Shown: positions 53,448 to 62,782, numbered from the stretch's first letter. The stretch is 64,000 nt of DNA from Streptomyces sp. SW4 (GCA_003248315.1 QKWM01000004.1:186001-250000); one strand, 5' to 3'. A program made the numbers and translations. The notes: a model not told the origin generated them from the letters alone.

Positions 53448-54410
53448 GTGACCACCGCATCGCAGACACCCCCGCCCCTGCTCCCCCGCCCCTTCCTGGA
53501 CGGTGGGCGACCACACCGTCCGACGCATCGACGAGGTGGCCCTGCCCGCCGGCACCGGCCCGTGGCTGCTGCCCGGGGCCACCACCGACCTCGTCGGCCG
53601 GACGCCCTGGCTGAGCCCCGGGTTCGCCGACGAACGAGGCGTCCTGCGCCTCAACAGCCACAGCTTCGCCGTCGAGACGGACGGCCTGCGGGTCCTGGTG
53701 GACACCGGCATCGGAAACGGCAAGCGGCGCGCCAACCCCGCCTGGCACGACCTGGACAGCGACTACGAGACACGGCTGAGGGCGGCGGGCTTCGCGCCGG
53801 AGAGCGTGGACCTCGTGGTCCTGACCCACCTCCACGCCGACCACGTGGGGTGGAACACGCGTGCCGAGGGCGACGCCTGGGTGCCCACCTTCCCGAACGC
53901 GCGGTACCTCACCTCACGCGTCGAGTGGGACTACTGGGCGGGGGCCGACATGGAGGAGGCGCGCCGGCAGATGTTCCGTGACTCGGTCCATCCGGTCCGG
54001 GAGGCGGGCCTGTTCGACCTCCTCGACGTCGCGGACGAGGGCACGGAGGTCGCACCGGGTATCCGCCTGCTGCCCGCCCCGGCCACACGCCGGGGCAGGT
54101 GGCGGTGGAACTGCGCAGCCGCGGCGAGACCGCGCTGATCACCGGCGACAGCGTCCACCACCCGGTCCAGATGGCACATCCGGAACTGTGCAGCTGTGCG
54201 GACGTCGCCCCCGGCCTCGCGGCCAGGACCCGCGGCCGGCTGCTCGGCTCACTGGCCGGTACGTCCACCCTCCTGCTGGGCAGCCACTTCCCACCGCCGA
54301 CCGCCGGCCACGTACGCCGCGAGAACGACGGATACCGCCTGATTCCGGCTCCCGCGGAAGGTCAGGCGCCCTTCCCGGCCGGCTCCAGGATCGCCACGCA
54401 CTCCATGTGA
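53448..54410 (+). CDS. MBL-fold metallo-hydrolase
   Basis: About 321 residues with breaks near 53500 (two) and 54085. The metallo-beta-lactamase motif is THLHADHVGW with the later GHTPGQ and ALITGDSVHHP. After the breaks near 53500 the conserved start TVGDHTVRRIDEVALP is found. The fold hydrolyses esters, lactones or thioesters. It is divergent from an amidase and may act in the same catabolic route, possibly as a lactonase. The 3' end overlaps the methyltransferase remnant on the other strand, so the annotated C-terminus may be altered. Confidence 0.8.
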
Positions 54411-54433
54411 TGCGTCATCGGGAAGATGTGCAG
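54362..54433 (-). pseudogene. 3' remnant of a TrmA-type RNA methyltransferase gene (probable attachment site)
   Basis: On the minus strand this stretch reads LH, then FPMTHHMECVAILEP and a short tail to TGA. This is the characteristic C-terminus of the class I SAM-dependent 5-methyluridine RNA methyltransferases of Streptomyces. Nothing of the gene body lies upstream; the similarity ends abruptly near 54433, and GC falls beyond it. A tyrosine integrase gene lies 360 bases away. The simplest reading is that an element integrated in the 3' end of this gene and left the original end here as one attachment half. Confidence 0.65.
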
Positions 54434-54652
54434 CCAAGCCATCACAAGGGAACATGCAGGTCAGGGGCTACTTTCAAGGAGATCGCCCCTCTGGAGGCGG
54501 GCTCCGTGCGTCAGACGTGCGTCACGCTCCGGGCCGTGCGTCAGAGGCGTCCGTCCGACCATGATCCAAACGAGCGCAGCAGCAGAACAACGCTCCCATG
54601 CGCGCCCCAGTCGGATCCACCAGCAGGGCGACCATGGCGACCTGCTCCGCAA

Positions 54653-54692
54653 CGGCGGCGACAGCATGCGCGGGCGCATGCTGTCGCCGCCG
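54653..54692. repeat. Perfect 19-bp inverted repeat with two-base loop
   Basis: Positions 54653-54671 and 54674-54692 are exact reverse complements around GG, with the core ACAGCATGCGC. It lies between the attachment remnant and the integrase. It may be a terminator, a recombination arm site or a cruciform. Confidence 0.7.
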
Positions 54693-54728
54693 AAGCTGCT
54701 CGTTGGAACTCGGCTGATCAGCACGAAA

Positions 54729-54761
54729 GGCCCTGCCGGTTCGGAGCGAACCAGCAGGGCC
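54729..54761 (-). terminator. Hairpin downstream of the integrase gene
   Basis: GGCCCTGC-C-GGTTCG, loop GAG, then CGAACC-A-GCAGGGCC form a 14-bp stem with one mismatch, 36 bases beyond the integrase stop. On the minus strand it is followed by TTTCGT, so it fits an intrinsic terminator for the integrase transcript. Confidence 0.65.
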
Positions 54762-54796
54762 GATAGTGCATGAAGCATCGGGCGGCTGACCTGCGA

Positions 54797-55951
54797 CTAC
54801 GGCGTGCCAGCCAGAGCGAGCGCCGGCCGCGACTCAGGGACGGCATCGGTGGGAACGACGAGCTGCGATTCGAGCCGCGTCCACGCACCAAGAACCGCCT
54901 GGTGGGCATCGGGCGCGAGGTGAGCGTACCGCTGAGTGGTCTGATAGCTCTCATGCCCCAGCAGGTGCTGCACCTCGTACAGCGACACGCCCTTCTGTAC
55001 GAGCCAGGACGCGCACGTGTGGCGCATGGAGTGCGGTGGATACTCCGGCACGGCTCGCCGCCTGCCGCCCTCGTCAAGATAGCGGGCGTCGCGTACGGCA
55101 GGCCACCACGTCTGACGCCTCCAGTTCCCGTCATTGAGCAACCGACCCGCTCGCCCCTTGGTGACGGTGGTGAAGATGACACCGTCACGGTCTCGTCCAT
55201 GCATGTGCCGTGCGAGGGCATCAAGCACGTGATCCGGAAGAGGGACTTCGCGACGACTCTTCGCAGTCTTGGGGTACTCCTTGATGCCCGATTTTGAGTT
55301 CACCTCAACGACGAATAGTCGTGACCTCAGCCAATCAATGCGCTTCCCGTGGAGCCCCGACAGCTCACCCCACCGGAGACCGGTATAGAAGCCGAGCAGG
55401 GCCATTGTCTGCCACGGCTGCGGCAGCTCATCAAGGATCGCCTGGGCCTGACCGAGCGTGAACCACTCCGGAGGCTTCACTACCTCCCGAGGCAGATCTA
55501 TGCGTCGGCATGGCGTAACCGAGATAATGTCCTCATCAACCGCGGCCTGCATCAGCGAGTGGACGAGGTTGTACGAGCGTCGGATCGCTGACGCACCCTT
55601 TCCCTCGAGCACCAGCTTTCGAATCCACGCCTGCACGTCAATGCGACCTATTGCCCGCATTTCCCAGTCCGCCCAATACGGCATGACATGGTTGCGTATA
55701 GAGGATGCATCCCCGCGGAGTGTATGAGGTTCGACTACGCGCGCATCCCACCAGCGATCGTGCCACTCCTTAAATTTGATCTTACCTGCGCGGGGATCTT
55801 TGTGGATGCCACGCCGATACTGCGCTTCAAGCTCATTTCCCCAGGCACGAGCTTGATCTTTGAGGGTAAACGTTTCTGTCCGTCGGTCACCCGCCGGAGT
55901 CCTGACAGTTGCTTGCCATTTCCCGGAGGGAAGTTTGCGCAGGTAGGGCAT
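54797..55951 (-). CDS. int: Tyrosine site-specific integrase
   Basis: The 384-residue integrase has an N-terminal arm-binding region (MPYLRKLPSGKWQATVRTP), a SAM-like core-binding domain and a catalytic domain. Catalytic residues are Arg in YTGLRWGELSGL, His-x-x-Arg in HSMRHTCASWL, His in LLGHESY, and Tyr in TTQRYAHL. This is the phage/AICE integrase type common in Streptomyces. I chose ATG 55951 because the upstream part of the open frame belongs to the excisionase gene. The gene is intact and has lower GC than the backbone genes. Confidence 0.92.
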   Translation of the reverse strand: MPYLRKLPSGKWQATVRTPAGDRRTETFTLKDQARAWGNELEAQYRRGIHKDPRAGKIKFKEWHDRWWDARVVEPHTLRGDASSIRNHVMPYWADWEMRAIGRIDVQAWIRKLVLEGKGASAIRRSYNLVHSLMQAAVDEDIISVTPCRRIDLPREVVKPPEWFTLGQAQAILDELPQPWQTMALLGFYTGLRWGELSGLHGKRIDWLRSRLFVVEVNSKSGIKEYPKTAKSRREVPLPDHVLDALARHMHGRDRDGVIFTTVTKGRAGRLLNDGNWRRQTWWPAVRDARYLDEGGRRRAVPEYPPHSMRHTCASWLVQKGVSLYEVQHLLGHESYQTTQRYAHLAPDAHQAVLGAWTRLESQLVVPTDAVPESRPALALAGTP

Positions 55952-55997
55952 GGAACCTTTCGCTAATTGTGTCGAGTCTTCTACGCCGCAAACGTCC

Positions 55998-56209
55998 TTA
56001 CGAGGCGACGGGCCCGACAACGGAATGAGTACGACGCCTCTCCATGAGGGCCTGAACATCGCCCCGGGGATCCGCACACGGGAACGCTCGCCGCCCGTAC
56101 GGAGGTCAATCACTGAAAGCTCGCCGAGGGCGATGTATCGGTACACGGAGCGCCGACTCACGTCGAGTATTTCGGCGACGCTCCGAACGGAATGCAGCTT
56201 GTCGCACAT
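55998..56209 (-). CDS. xis: Excisionase-like helix-turn-helix protein
   Basis: About 70 residues. MCDKLHSVRSVAEILDVSRR and SVYRYIALGELSVIDL form a MerR/excisionase-type winged helix. The wing is followed by SRVRIPG and, after one lost base at about 56055, the tail ALMERRRTHSVVGPVAS with stop at 55998. Without that correction the frame runs on into the integrase and produces a false fusion of 489 residues. The position just upstream of int is the usual one for an excision factor. Confidence 0.75.
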
Positions 56210-56330
56210 CAACGAGCACCTTTCGACTGGGCCGCTGTTCCCCTTCCGAGGCAGCGGGCATGGCAATGGTCAGGTCCACACCTGTTCCACCGCCAAGCAG
56301 TCAGTGCAGACGCCCTACACGATCCGGAGA

Positions 56331-56354
56331 ATCCCCGGTTTCGCTAACCGGGAT
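56331..56354. terminator. Hairpin between wHTH and excisionase genes
   Basis: ATCCC-C-GGTT and AACC-GGGAT pair around TCGCT with one bulged base. It lies 60 bases beyond the stop of the minus-strand gene at 56416 and may terminate it. The remainder of 56210-56415 shows no gene. Confidence 0.45.
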
Positions 56355-56415
56355 CGTCTGCTATGTATCGCCCTGCACCACGGGGCAGGGGCCTCTCGCT
56401 CTGATCCGAGGCCGG

Positions 56416-56928
56416 TCAAACCGTCAGTCGATAGGACCGCAGGGCAGGGGTCGCACTGTCAGTGACGAGCACCAGCAGCCCGTCGTCGGTGAGGCGGTCG
56501 ATGTTTTGAGCGACGACTCGCTCTGAGACCCCAATGGCTCGGGCGACATGACGAGTCGTAGCTCCCGGGTGCGCCACGACGTGCGCGAGGACCGCGCGGT
56601 CGCGGTGGTAGCCGCGTTGCAGCAGGTCCTCACCGAACAGCCCGGCGGCGCAGACGCACAGGCACAGTGCCGTGGACAAGGAGACGTAGTCCTCGGTCTG
56701 TTGGGCCGTCCACGCGTTCATGGCACCGAGCGCCAAGAGGATGGGAGCGGTGAAGCGAGCAGATCGGATAGCGGGGTTCGACAGGTGGATCTCCGTGGGG
56801 ATCGGGCGCTCGTCACGAGGCCAAGTGGCGCGGGCTGCGGGCTGTCGTGGGACTGGTCGGCGCGCCGCCTGCCAGAAGCCCATCCCCTCCACTGACCTGG
56901 TGTTTTCCGGGACGTTGTACGTTGACAT
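56416..56928 (-). CDS. Membrane-associated winged-helix protein of unknown role
   Basis: The 170-residue product has a basic N-terminus, two hydrophobic helices (FTAPILLALGAMNAW and LSTALCLCVCAAGLFG), and a C-terminal MarR-like winged helix (HPGATTRHVARAIGVSERVV, then AQNIDRLTDDGLLVL). I do not recognise a named family. Its place beside xis and int resembles small regulatory or transfer-associated proteins of integrative elements. The frame is intact, and ATG 56928 is the first start. Confidence 0.6.
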   Translation of the reverse strand: MSTYNVPENTRSVEGMGFWQAARRPVPRQPAARATWPRDERPIPTEIHLSNPAIRSARFTAPILLALGAMNAWTAQQTEDYVSLSTALCLCVCAAGLFGEDLLQRGYHRDRAVLAHVVAHPGATTRHVARAIGVSERVVAQNIDRLTDDGLLVLVTDSATPALRSYRLTV

Positions 56929-56991
56929 GGTCCCGGAGGAGGTTCCAGTCCCTCGGGCTCTTTCTCGTCTGCCGAGGGCGAATCCTGTCCT

Positions 56992-57078
56992 TTGACAGCG
57001 AACCCAGTCGCGTTGTCATCCAATCGAGGCGTTTGACAGCGAACCCAGCCGTTTCGGCTTCCTTGACAGTGAATCTAG
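56992..57078. repeat. Three direct repeats, iteron- or operator-like
   Basis: TTGACAGCGAACCCAG occurs at 56992-57007 and 57033-57048, and TTGACAGTGAATCTAG at 57063-57078. Start-to-start distances are 41 and 30 bases, near four and three helical turns. They lie between the wHTH gene and the TnsA-like gene, which are divergent. They could be binding sites for an element-encoded regulator or replication initiator. Confidence 0.6.
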
Positions 57079-57109
57079 TCGTGACGGGTATGCAGGCTGG
57101 GGATGTCGT

Positions 57110-57558
57110 ATGTCGGTATCGGCTGGGTCGGAAGGGGCGGCGCCGTACGTCGAGGTGTCGAGTGTGGTGGGCAAGCGTGAGCGTCGTCGGCGTCCGCTGT
57201 TGGACTGTGTGTCGGTCAGGTTCGAGGACGCTCGTCCGGTGCGGCCGTTTCGGTGGCCGCCGGGTGGGCGCTATTTCCCGGGCTGGTACTGGGCGGCGAC
57301 GACTCGGCAGCATGTCGGTTTCGAGTCGTGGCTGGAGCGGGACCGTCTCGTGCTCATGGATTTCGATCCGGCTGTGGTGGGGTCGCCTCCCAGCCGTTCT
57401 GGCTGCACTGGCACGACGGGACGCGTGAGCGTCGGCATGCCCCGGGCTTCTTCGTGCGCCGCGCGGATGGCTCGGCCGTGGTTGTCGATGTCCGCACCGA
57501 CGACTGCATCGCACCGCGCGATGCGGAAGCGTTCGAGGCGCTGTCTGCTACGGCTTGC
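57110..57558 (+). pseudogene. TnsA-like transposase endonuclease, 3'-truncated
   Basis: About 150 residues remain, with one break near 57390. RYFPGWYWAATTRQHVGFES followed by WLERDRLVLMDFDP matches the actinobacterial TnsA-like heteromeric transposase subunit, with the catalytic Glu in FESWLE. The next catalytic segment reads HAPGFFVRRADGSAVVVD; the usual Asp of HxPDFF is Gly here. Similarity ends at about 57558 (AFEALSATAC), where it abuts the end of a minus-strand regulator gene. No TnsB or TnsC partner is in the window. Confidence 0.7.
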
Positions 57559-58039
57559 CCCACTGCCACCAGGCACGCACGAGGTCCGTGTGCATTCGGC
57601 TCTTGCGCTCCGCCGTGGGGAACAGCTCCGCGCGCAGACCACGACCGGCCTCCAGCGCAGCGCCGGCGTTTCCGGGTGCCCAGTGCACGCCGGCGGCGTA
57701 GAGTGCGCCAGCGGCGGGCGAGATACGAAACAGACGGACGTCCGGCGGCATGGTGGGCAGGCGGCGGGCCGCTCGGTGGGCTTCCTCGATCAGCGGGACG
57801 CCAACAGCCGCAGCAGCCGCCCGCAACAGCTCCATGTCCGTGACTCGCCGACTGGCCTCCAGCCGCGACACGGTCGATGCCGAGCAGCCGATAGGGTCGC
57901 CGAGGTCCGCGTGCCGCCACCGCCGGTGCCGACGCCCCAGGAGAATGAGGCCGCCGGGATGCTGATCCTTGACCAGGTCCTGGGCCTCACGCGAGGACCA
58001 GATACGTAACTCGGCGGCGGCGAGCATCGGCCCGCCCAC
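57548..58039 (-). pseudogene. Decayed XRE-family regulator
   Basis: The N-terminus (AAAELRIWSSREAQDLVKD, then ASTVSRLEASRR) is a degraded XRE helix-turn-helix of the kind seen in Streptomyces TPR regulators. The C-terminus (AAGVHWAPGNAGAALEAGRG and MHTDLVRAWWQWGKP) comes from the TPR part of such proteins. About 200 residues between them appear missing, and the end is cut off at the junction with the TnsA-like gene. The stop at 57548 is probably fortuitous. Confidence 0.65.
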
Positions 58040-58090
58040 ACGGCCACGGGATGGGGCCTCAACCGTACGGAGACCGCTTGCCTCCCTCGA

Positions 58091-58914
58091 GGTGTGTTGT
58101 CCCGGGACGTCGGTGAGGGCCTTCCGGGTCCGGTGTGGACCGCGACATCTACGACCGCTAGGAGGCCCTCGCGTCCCACCGTAATGCCCCGCTGGCCGAG
58201 ACCGGCAGGCTGCATCTGGCCCGGTGTGTCGTGGAGGACGGCTGGCCGCTGCGGCGGGCCGCGGAACGCTTCCAGGTCAGCCACACCACCGCAGCCCGCT
58301 GGGCCGGCCGCTACCGGCAGCTGGGCCGCGGCGGGCATGCACGACCGCTCCTATGCGGCGCGAGCACCGCATCGGGCCCTCCGCCTGGCCGCCCGCTGCG
58401 GTATCGCCGCTTCCACCGCCCATCGCATCCTCGTCCGGCACCACCTGCCCGCTCTAGCCGCCCTGGACCGGGCCACCGGCGAACCCGTGCGTCGCTTTGA
58501 GCACTCCCGGCCCGGCGAGCTGGTCCACATCGACGTCAAGAAGCTCGGCCGCATCCCCGGCGGCGGGCACAGAGTGCTGGGCAGGGCCGACGGCCGCCGC
58601 AACAAGACCGGCACCGGTTACGCCTACCTGCACACCGCCCTGGACGACCACTCCCGCCTGGCCTGCACCGAAGACCTGCCCGACGAGACCGCCGCCACCT
58701 GCGCCGGCTTCCTCACCCGGGTCGCCGCCTGGTTCGCCGCCCAGGGCATCACCGTCGAGCTGGTGCTGACCGACAACGCCTGGGCCTACACCAAGAACAC
58801 CTGGCGCGACACCTGCCACGACCTGGGCATCAGCCCACGCTGGACGAGGCCCTGGCGGCATCGGCGGCCACACCCCAGCCAGCCGCGTCACCAACCTCCC
58901 GGACAGCACAGCTA
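58091..58914 (+). mobile_element. IS481-family element, internally deleted
   Basis: The ends TGTGTTGTCC-CGGGA (58091 on) and TCCC-GGACAGCACA (ending 58910) form a near-matching inverted repeat. Inside is an IS481 transposase remnant. The right end abuts an inserted IS630. The length of about 820 bp is short for the family (about 1,000-1,100 bp), because the 3' third of the transposase is missing. Confidence 0.6.
58171..58914 (+). pseudogene. IS481 transposase, missing catalytic Glu region
   Basis: The frame can be followed from SHRNAPLAETGRLHLARCVV (helix-turn-helix GWPLRRAAERFQVSHTTAAR) to the integrase core. The first catalytic Asp is in LVHIDVKKLGRIPGG and the second in LVLTDNAWAYTKNTWRD. 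The sequence then jumps from SPRWTRPWR directly to GIGGHTPASRVTNL, the usual C-terminus. The KVERFxRT catalytic Glu and HHRPH segments are absent. The expected start codon before SHRN is GCG here. At least one frame break also lies near 58340. The element cannot move itself. Confidence 0.75.
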
Positions 58915-60002
58915 GTGTCCTGAGTCGGGAATTCGGTTCAGATATCCGGCGAGGCGTTCGAGGATCTCGTCCGCGGTCTTCGTCCATACGAAGGGTTTCG
59001 GGTCTTCGTTCCAGGTCTTGATCCAGGTGCGGATGTCCTTCTCCAGGGCCTGGACGTTCTTGTGGACGCCTCGCAGTATCTGCTTGGTCGTCAGCAGCGC
59101 GAACCACCGCTCGACCTGGTTGAGCCAGGAGGAGCTGGTCGGCGTGAAGTGCACGTGGAAGCGGGATGTGCGGTCAGCCACCGCTGGATGGCAGGGGTCT
59201 TGTGTGTCGAGGCGTTGTCGCAGATCAGGTGCACGTCCAGCCCGTCGGGCACCTCCTTGTCGATCCGGATCAGGAACTTCCTGAACTCCACGGCACGGTG
59301 CCGGCGGTGGATCTGGCCGATCACCTCGCCGGTGGCGGTGTTCAGCGCGGCGAACAGGGTGGTGACGCCGCCGCGCACGTAGCCGTGGGTGCGGCGCTCG
59401 GGCATCCCCGGCAGCATCGGCAGCACCGGCGCCGACCGGTCCAGAGCCTGGATCTGCGTCTTCTCGTCCACACACAGCACCAGCGCATGCTCGGGCGGAG
59501 CCAGATACAGCCCCACCACATCGCGGACCTTCTCGATGAACTGCGGATCCTTCGAGAGCTTGAACGTGTCCACCAGGTGCGGCCTGAGGCCGAACGTCCG
59601 CCAGATCCGCACGATGGCCGACTGCGACAGGCCCACCTCCTTGGCCATCGACCGCGTCGACCAGTGAGTGGCGTCCTTCGGCGTGCTCTCCAGCGTCCTG
59701 ACCACCACTTCTTCCACCTGGGCATCGGTGATCTTCCGGGGCCCGCCCGGGCGCGGCTCGTCGGCCAGGCCCGCCAGCCGGTCCCGCACGAAACGGGCCC
59801 GCCACCGGCTCACCGTATGCGCCTCAACACCCAACCGAGCCGCAACATCCTTGTTCGACGCGCCGGTTGCGCTCTCCAGCACGATCCGGCACCGCAGGGC
59901 CAGAGCCTGCGAAGAGGCCCTGCGCCTGGCCCAGCGGGTCAACGTCTCACGCTCGTCATCGGTCAGCACCAGCTCGGCCTTCGGCCGTCCCGTCCTCGCC
60001 AC
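58912..60002 (-). CDS. IS630-family transposase
   Basis: About 363 residues with one break near 59175. The helix-turn-helix is ASNKDVAARLGVEAHTVSRW. DDE residues are Asp in LVLCVDEKTQIQALD, Asp in VHLICDNASTHKT and Glu in WLNQVERWFALLTTKQ. The last residues (PDSGH) are encoded in the terminal repeat and the TAG stop uses the flanking target TA. The break fits the single-base losses seen all through the window, though some IS630 elements do use frameshifting. Confidence 0.9.
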
Positions 60003-60059
60003 CCGGCCATCATGCCGAACCGAAACCCACTTACGCAGCGAATTCCCGACTCAGGACAC
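58915..60059 (-). mobile_element. IS630-family insertion sequence with perfect terminal repeats
   Basis: The element is 1,145 bp with 21-bp perfect terminal inverted repeats (58915-58935 and 60039-60059, beginning GTGTCCTGAGTCGGG). It is flanked by TA on both sides (58913-58914 and 60060-60061), the target duplication typical of IS630. It inserted at the right tip of the IS481 remnant. Perfect ends suggest recent arrival. Confidence 0.92.
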
Positions 60060-60190
60060 TAGGGCGTGTGCAGAATGTGCAAACGAGACGATGGGCAGGG
60101 AGGACCTGGAGCCACACAGACGGTGCCACCGCTGTAAGGGCGCCAAGCCCTCCTTTCCTTCCGCCCGCGCGACACGGCAGGATCGCGACC

Positions 60191-61222
60191 ATGAGAATCC
60201 TCGTGCTTGGCGGAAGCTGGTTCCTGGGCCGTGCAGTTGCTCAGGACGCTCTGGATCGTGGGTGGGACGTGACGGTCTTCAACCGCGGTCGCTCCGGGAC
60301 CCCGCCGGAGGGCGCCCAAACTGTTCGAGGTGACCGAACCGTCGCCGAAGACCTGGACCGGCTGGCCGGCGCAGGCCCATGGGATGCGGTGGTGGACACA
60401 TCCGCGTCCGAAATGGCACCGCGTGACGTTCTCGCTGGCGCCCGCGCCCTGGAACCGGTTGCCGGCCGGTACGTGTACGTCTCGACCGTGAACGCGTACC
60501 GCGGATGGCCGAGCGAGCCCCTGACGGAGGACTCCGAAGTCCTCGACGGGCCGCCGGATGCCGACGCCGATTACGGGCGGCTTCCGGACGACTGGGACGG
60601 TCCGGACTGGTACTACGGCAGGCAGAAGGCGGGCGCGGAGCGGGCCACCACCGCGGCGTTCGGTGAGGAACGCGCGGTCATCCTGCGGCCGGGAGTCATC
60701 CTCGGACCGGGCGAGTACGTCGGCCGCCTGCCCTGGTGGCTCAGGCGTGCCGCCCGCGGCGGGCGCATGCTCGCCCCGGGTGCGCCGGACAAACCTATCC
60801 AGCCGATCGACGTCCGCGATGTTGCCGCTTTCGCGCTCGATCAGGCGGCGGCTGACAACGGCGGCGCGTACAACTGCGTCGCGCCGATCGGCAGGGCAAC
60901 GATGGGTGACTTCCTTGCTGCCTGTGTGCTGGCCACGGGTGGTGACACACAACTCGTCTGGGCCCCTGACAAGTTGCTGTTGGACCATGGTGTTCAGCAG
61001 TGGACAGAGCTTCCGTTGTGGCGGACACACGCCGGCGTCTGGAAGATCGATTCGACACGGGCACAGGCGGCTGGGTTGGTGTGTCGCCCGTTGTCGGAGA
61101 CCGTGACGGACACCTGGGCATGGCTCCGCGACGGCGGAACGCCGGTGGAGCATCCCCGTTGGGCCGAGCACGGGATCACGCCGGAGAAGGAGGCCGTGAT
61201 CCTGGCCGCGCTCGGCCGGTAG
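60191..61222 (+). CDS. NAD(P)-dependent epimerase/reductase, extended SDR
   Basis: The intact 343-residue protein starts MRILVLGGSWFLGRAVAQDA, a Rossmann fold with an atypical GGxxFxG cofactor loop. VSTVNAYRG and the active-site YYGRQKAGAE (YxxxK) follow. Members of this atypical SDR group are often named reductases or epimerases, and the substrate is unknown. The 125-base gap after the IS630 shows no gene. It is convergent with the next gene. Confidence 0.8.
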   Translation: MRILVLGGSWFLGRAVAQDALDRGWDVTVFNRGRSGTPPEGAQTVRGDRTVAEDLDRLAGAGPWDAVVDTSASEMAPRDVLAGARALEPVAGRYVYVSTVNAYRGWPSEPLTEDSEVLDGPPDADADYGRLPDDWDGPDWYYGRQKAGAERATTAAFGEERAVILRPGVILGPGEYVGRLPWWLRRAARGGRMLAPGAPDKPIQPIDVRDVAAFALDQAAADNGGAYNCVAPIGRATMGDFLAACVLATGGDTQLVWAPDKLLLDHGVQQWTELPLWRTHAGVWKIDSTRAQAAGLVCRPLSETVTDTWAWLRDGGTPVEHPRWAEHGITPEKEAVILAALGR

Positions 61223-61225
61223 GAC

Positions 61226-62583
61226 TCAGGCTTCGAGCGCCAGTGGGCTCTGCGCCCCAAGCCTGCGCGCCGGGGACAGGGCGCTGAACTCCTCGATCTG
61301 CTCGGCGAGAGCAAGGGCCGCTGGCGCGCCTCGGAACTCGGGGCGCGTCAGCTCGATGCGGGCGGCGATCAGCCGCTCCATCATGCCCGAGCCGCGCCAG
61401 CCTGGCGGCACCTCGAACACCGGGTTCAGTGCCTCCTGGGCCCCCTCTACCTCGTTCCGCATCAGCCGGGCGCGAGCCAGGTCGATGGCGGCCGGGCCTG
61501 AGACCACGATCGGCACTTCGCTCTGCGGACGGTTGCCGAGCAGGGTGAGGGCCGTGGTGGCGAACTCCTCTGCGTGTGCCGGGTCGCGCAGGAGCAGGCA
61601 CGTCGTAGCGTGGCTCATGGCGGTTCGAGCAGCATCGAACCCGAACTCCCCGCCGATGTCGTCGTGCAGTTCGTCACGGTGTCCGCTCGTCTGCTCCAGA
61701 GCGGCCCGGATGGCGCGCTGCGCCTGGTCGTCGGCGCGCAGGTGCCCGTGGGCGCGGGCTTCGATGGCGAACAGGCGACGGCGGGCGGTATCCCCCAGCC
61801 CGCCGAACTGCTGAGCGGTCTTGGCCAGGCGAACGGACTCGCTGGGGCGGCCGTCCCAGAACGCCATAAACGCCAGCATCCCGTAGGCGTACGCCTGTGC
61901 CGGGCCGTGGTCGATCGTCTTGCCGTACTGCGCGGCCGTACGCGCGAACGACACCGCCGGCGCCAGCGCTCCAAGTCGAAGGAGGCGGCGGCGAGCAGCG
62001 CACTGGCCCGCGCGGCGGCGTAGTAGAGCCGGGTGTGCTGCTCAGGAGCCCGGGTGCGTTCGAGATCCACCTGCGCTCGCTGGAGCAGGCCGTGCGCTTC
62101 CCCGAAGACTTCGGCCGGGGCCTTGCTGCCGTATCCGCGGGCCAGCGCCAACAGCTCGTCGTCGAGTTGGTCAAGGGTCAGGTCATCCAGGCGCAGCGCA
62201 GCGGCTTCACCGGCGTGAGAGGCGGCGTCCCGAGCGGTCATCAGCATTTCACTTTCGCTAAGCACAGACGGAGAGGGAGCCCATGTTGAACCCTGACGCT
62301 CGTCCGAAGGCTCATCGGCAGCCGAGCGCAGCAGGTCCCCGATAGGCCGCTGGAACATCCGCTCCAGAACACGAGTCGTGGGAGCGTGGGGTGCCGTCTT
62401 GACACCACCGACCGTCAGCAAGCGCTCGTAGTGTCGCGACCCAGGTGGCGGGGCCACCTTGTGACCCTCACTCCGTAACGCCTGGGCGACGCGCGCGTAC
62501 TCCTCGCTGAAGGCCCTGTGAGGTCTGATGCCCCGTCTGGTCGCCAGCAGAAACAGCACCGTGCGCGGACGCTCCTCGTCCAT
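61226..62583 (-). CDS. TPR-containing regulator-like protein, XRE-type N-terminus
   Basis: About 452 residues, one break near 61965. ATG 62583 follows GGAGGGG. The N-terminus (LLATRRGIRPHRAFSEEYAR, then HYERLLTVGGVKTAPHAPTT) resembles the DNA-binding part of Streptomyces XRE/NsdA-like regulators, in which the helix-turn-helix is weak. The rest is helical with TPR-like repeats (HGPAQAYAYGMLAFMAFWDG, and SVRLAKTAQQFGGLGDTARR). Its relation to the decayed XRE gene at 57548 is distant. The divergent ATPase genes may be its targets. Confidence 0.65.
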
Positions 62584-62782
62584 GTCCCCTCCGCAATCGG
62601 TTCCCCTCCATGGGATACCGCGTCGGTCCCGCATTGGAACTGCCCCCGTCAGAAGGCGGCAAGAAGTCATAGCGAAGTCATCGTGTCACTCGAAAGGACA
62701 GCCAGAAGTCACACCCGCGACATAGTCACAACCCCACTCGTCGCACAACGCTAAGTGCCCGGATCGCGACGAGGAGGAGTCA

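Noticed and set aside
54362..54800. tRNA gene as integration site
   Set aside because: No cloverleaf or T-loop consensus could be found; the sequence instead encodes the end of a methyltransferase.
54797..56266. Apparent excisionase-integrase fusion of 489 residues
   Set aside because: After one lost base at about 56055 the excisionase reads to a normal tail and stop at 55998; the integrase has its own ATG at 55951.
56718..57023. Short minus-strand frame upstream of the wHTH gene
   Set aside because: It lies largely antisense or out of frame to the better supported 56416-56928 gene and covers the direct repeats; no motifs.
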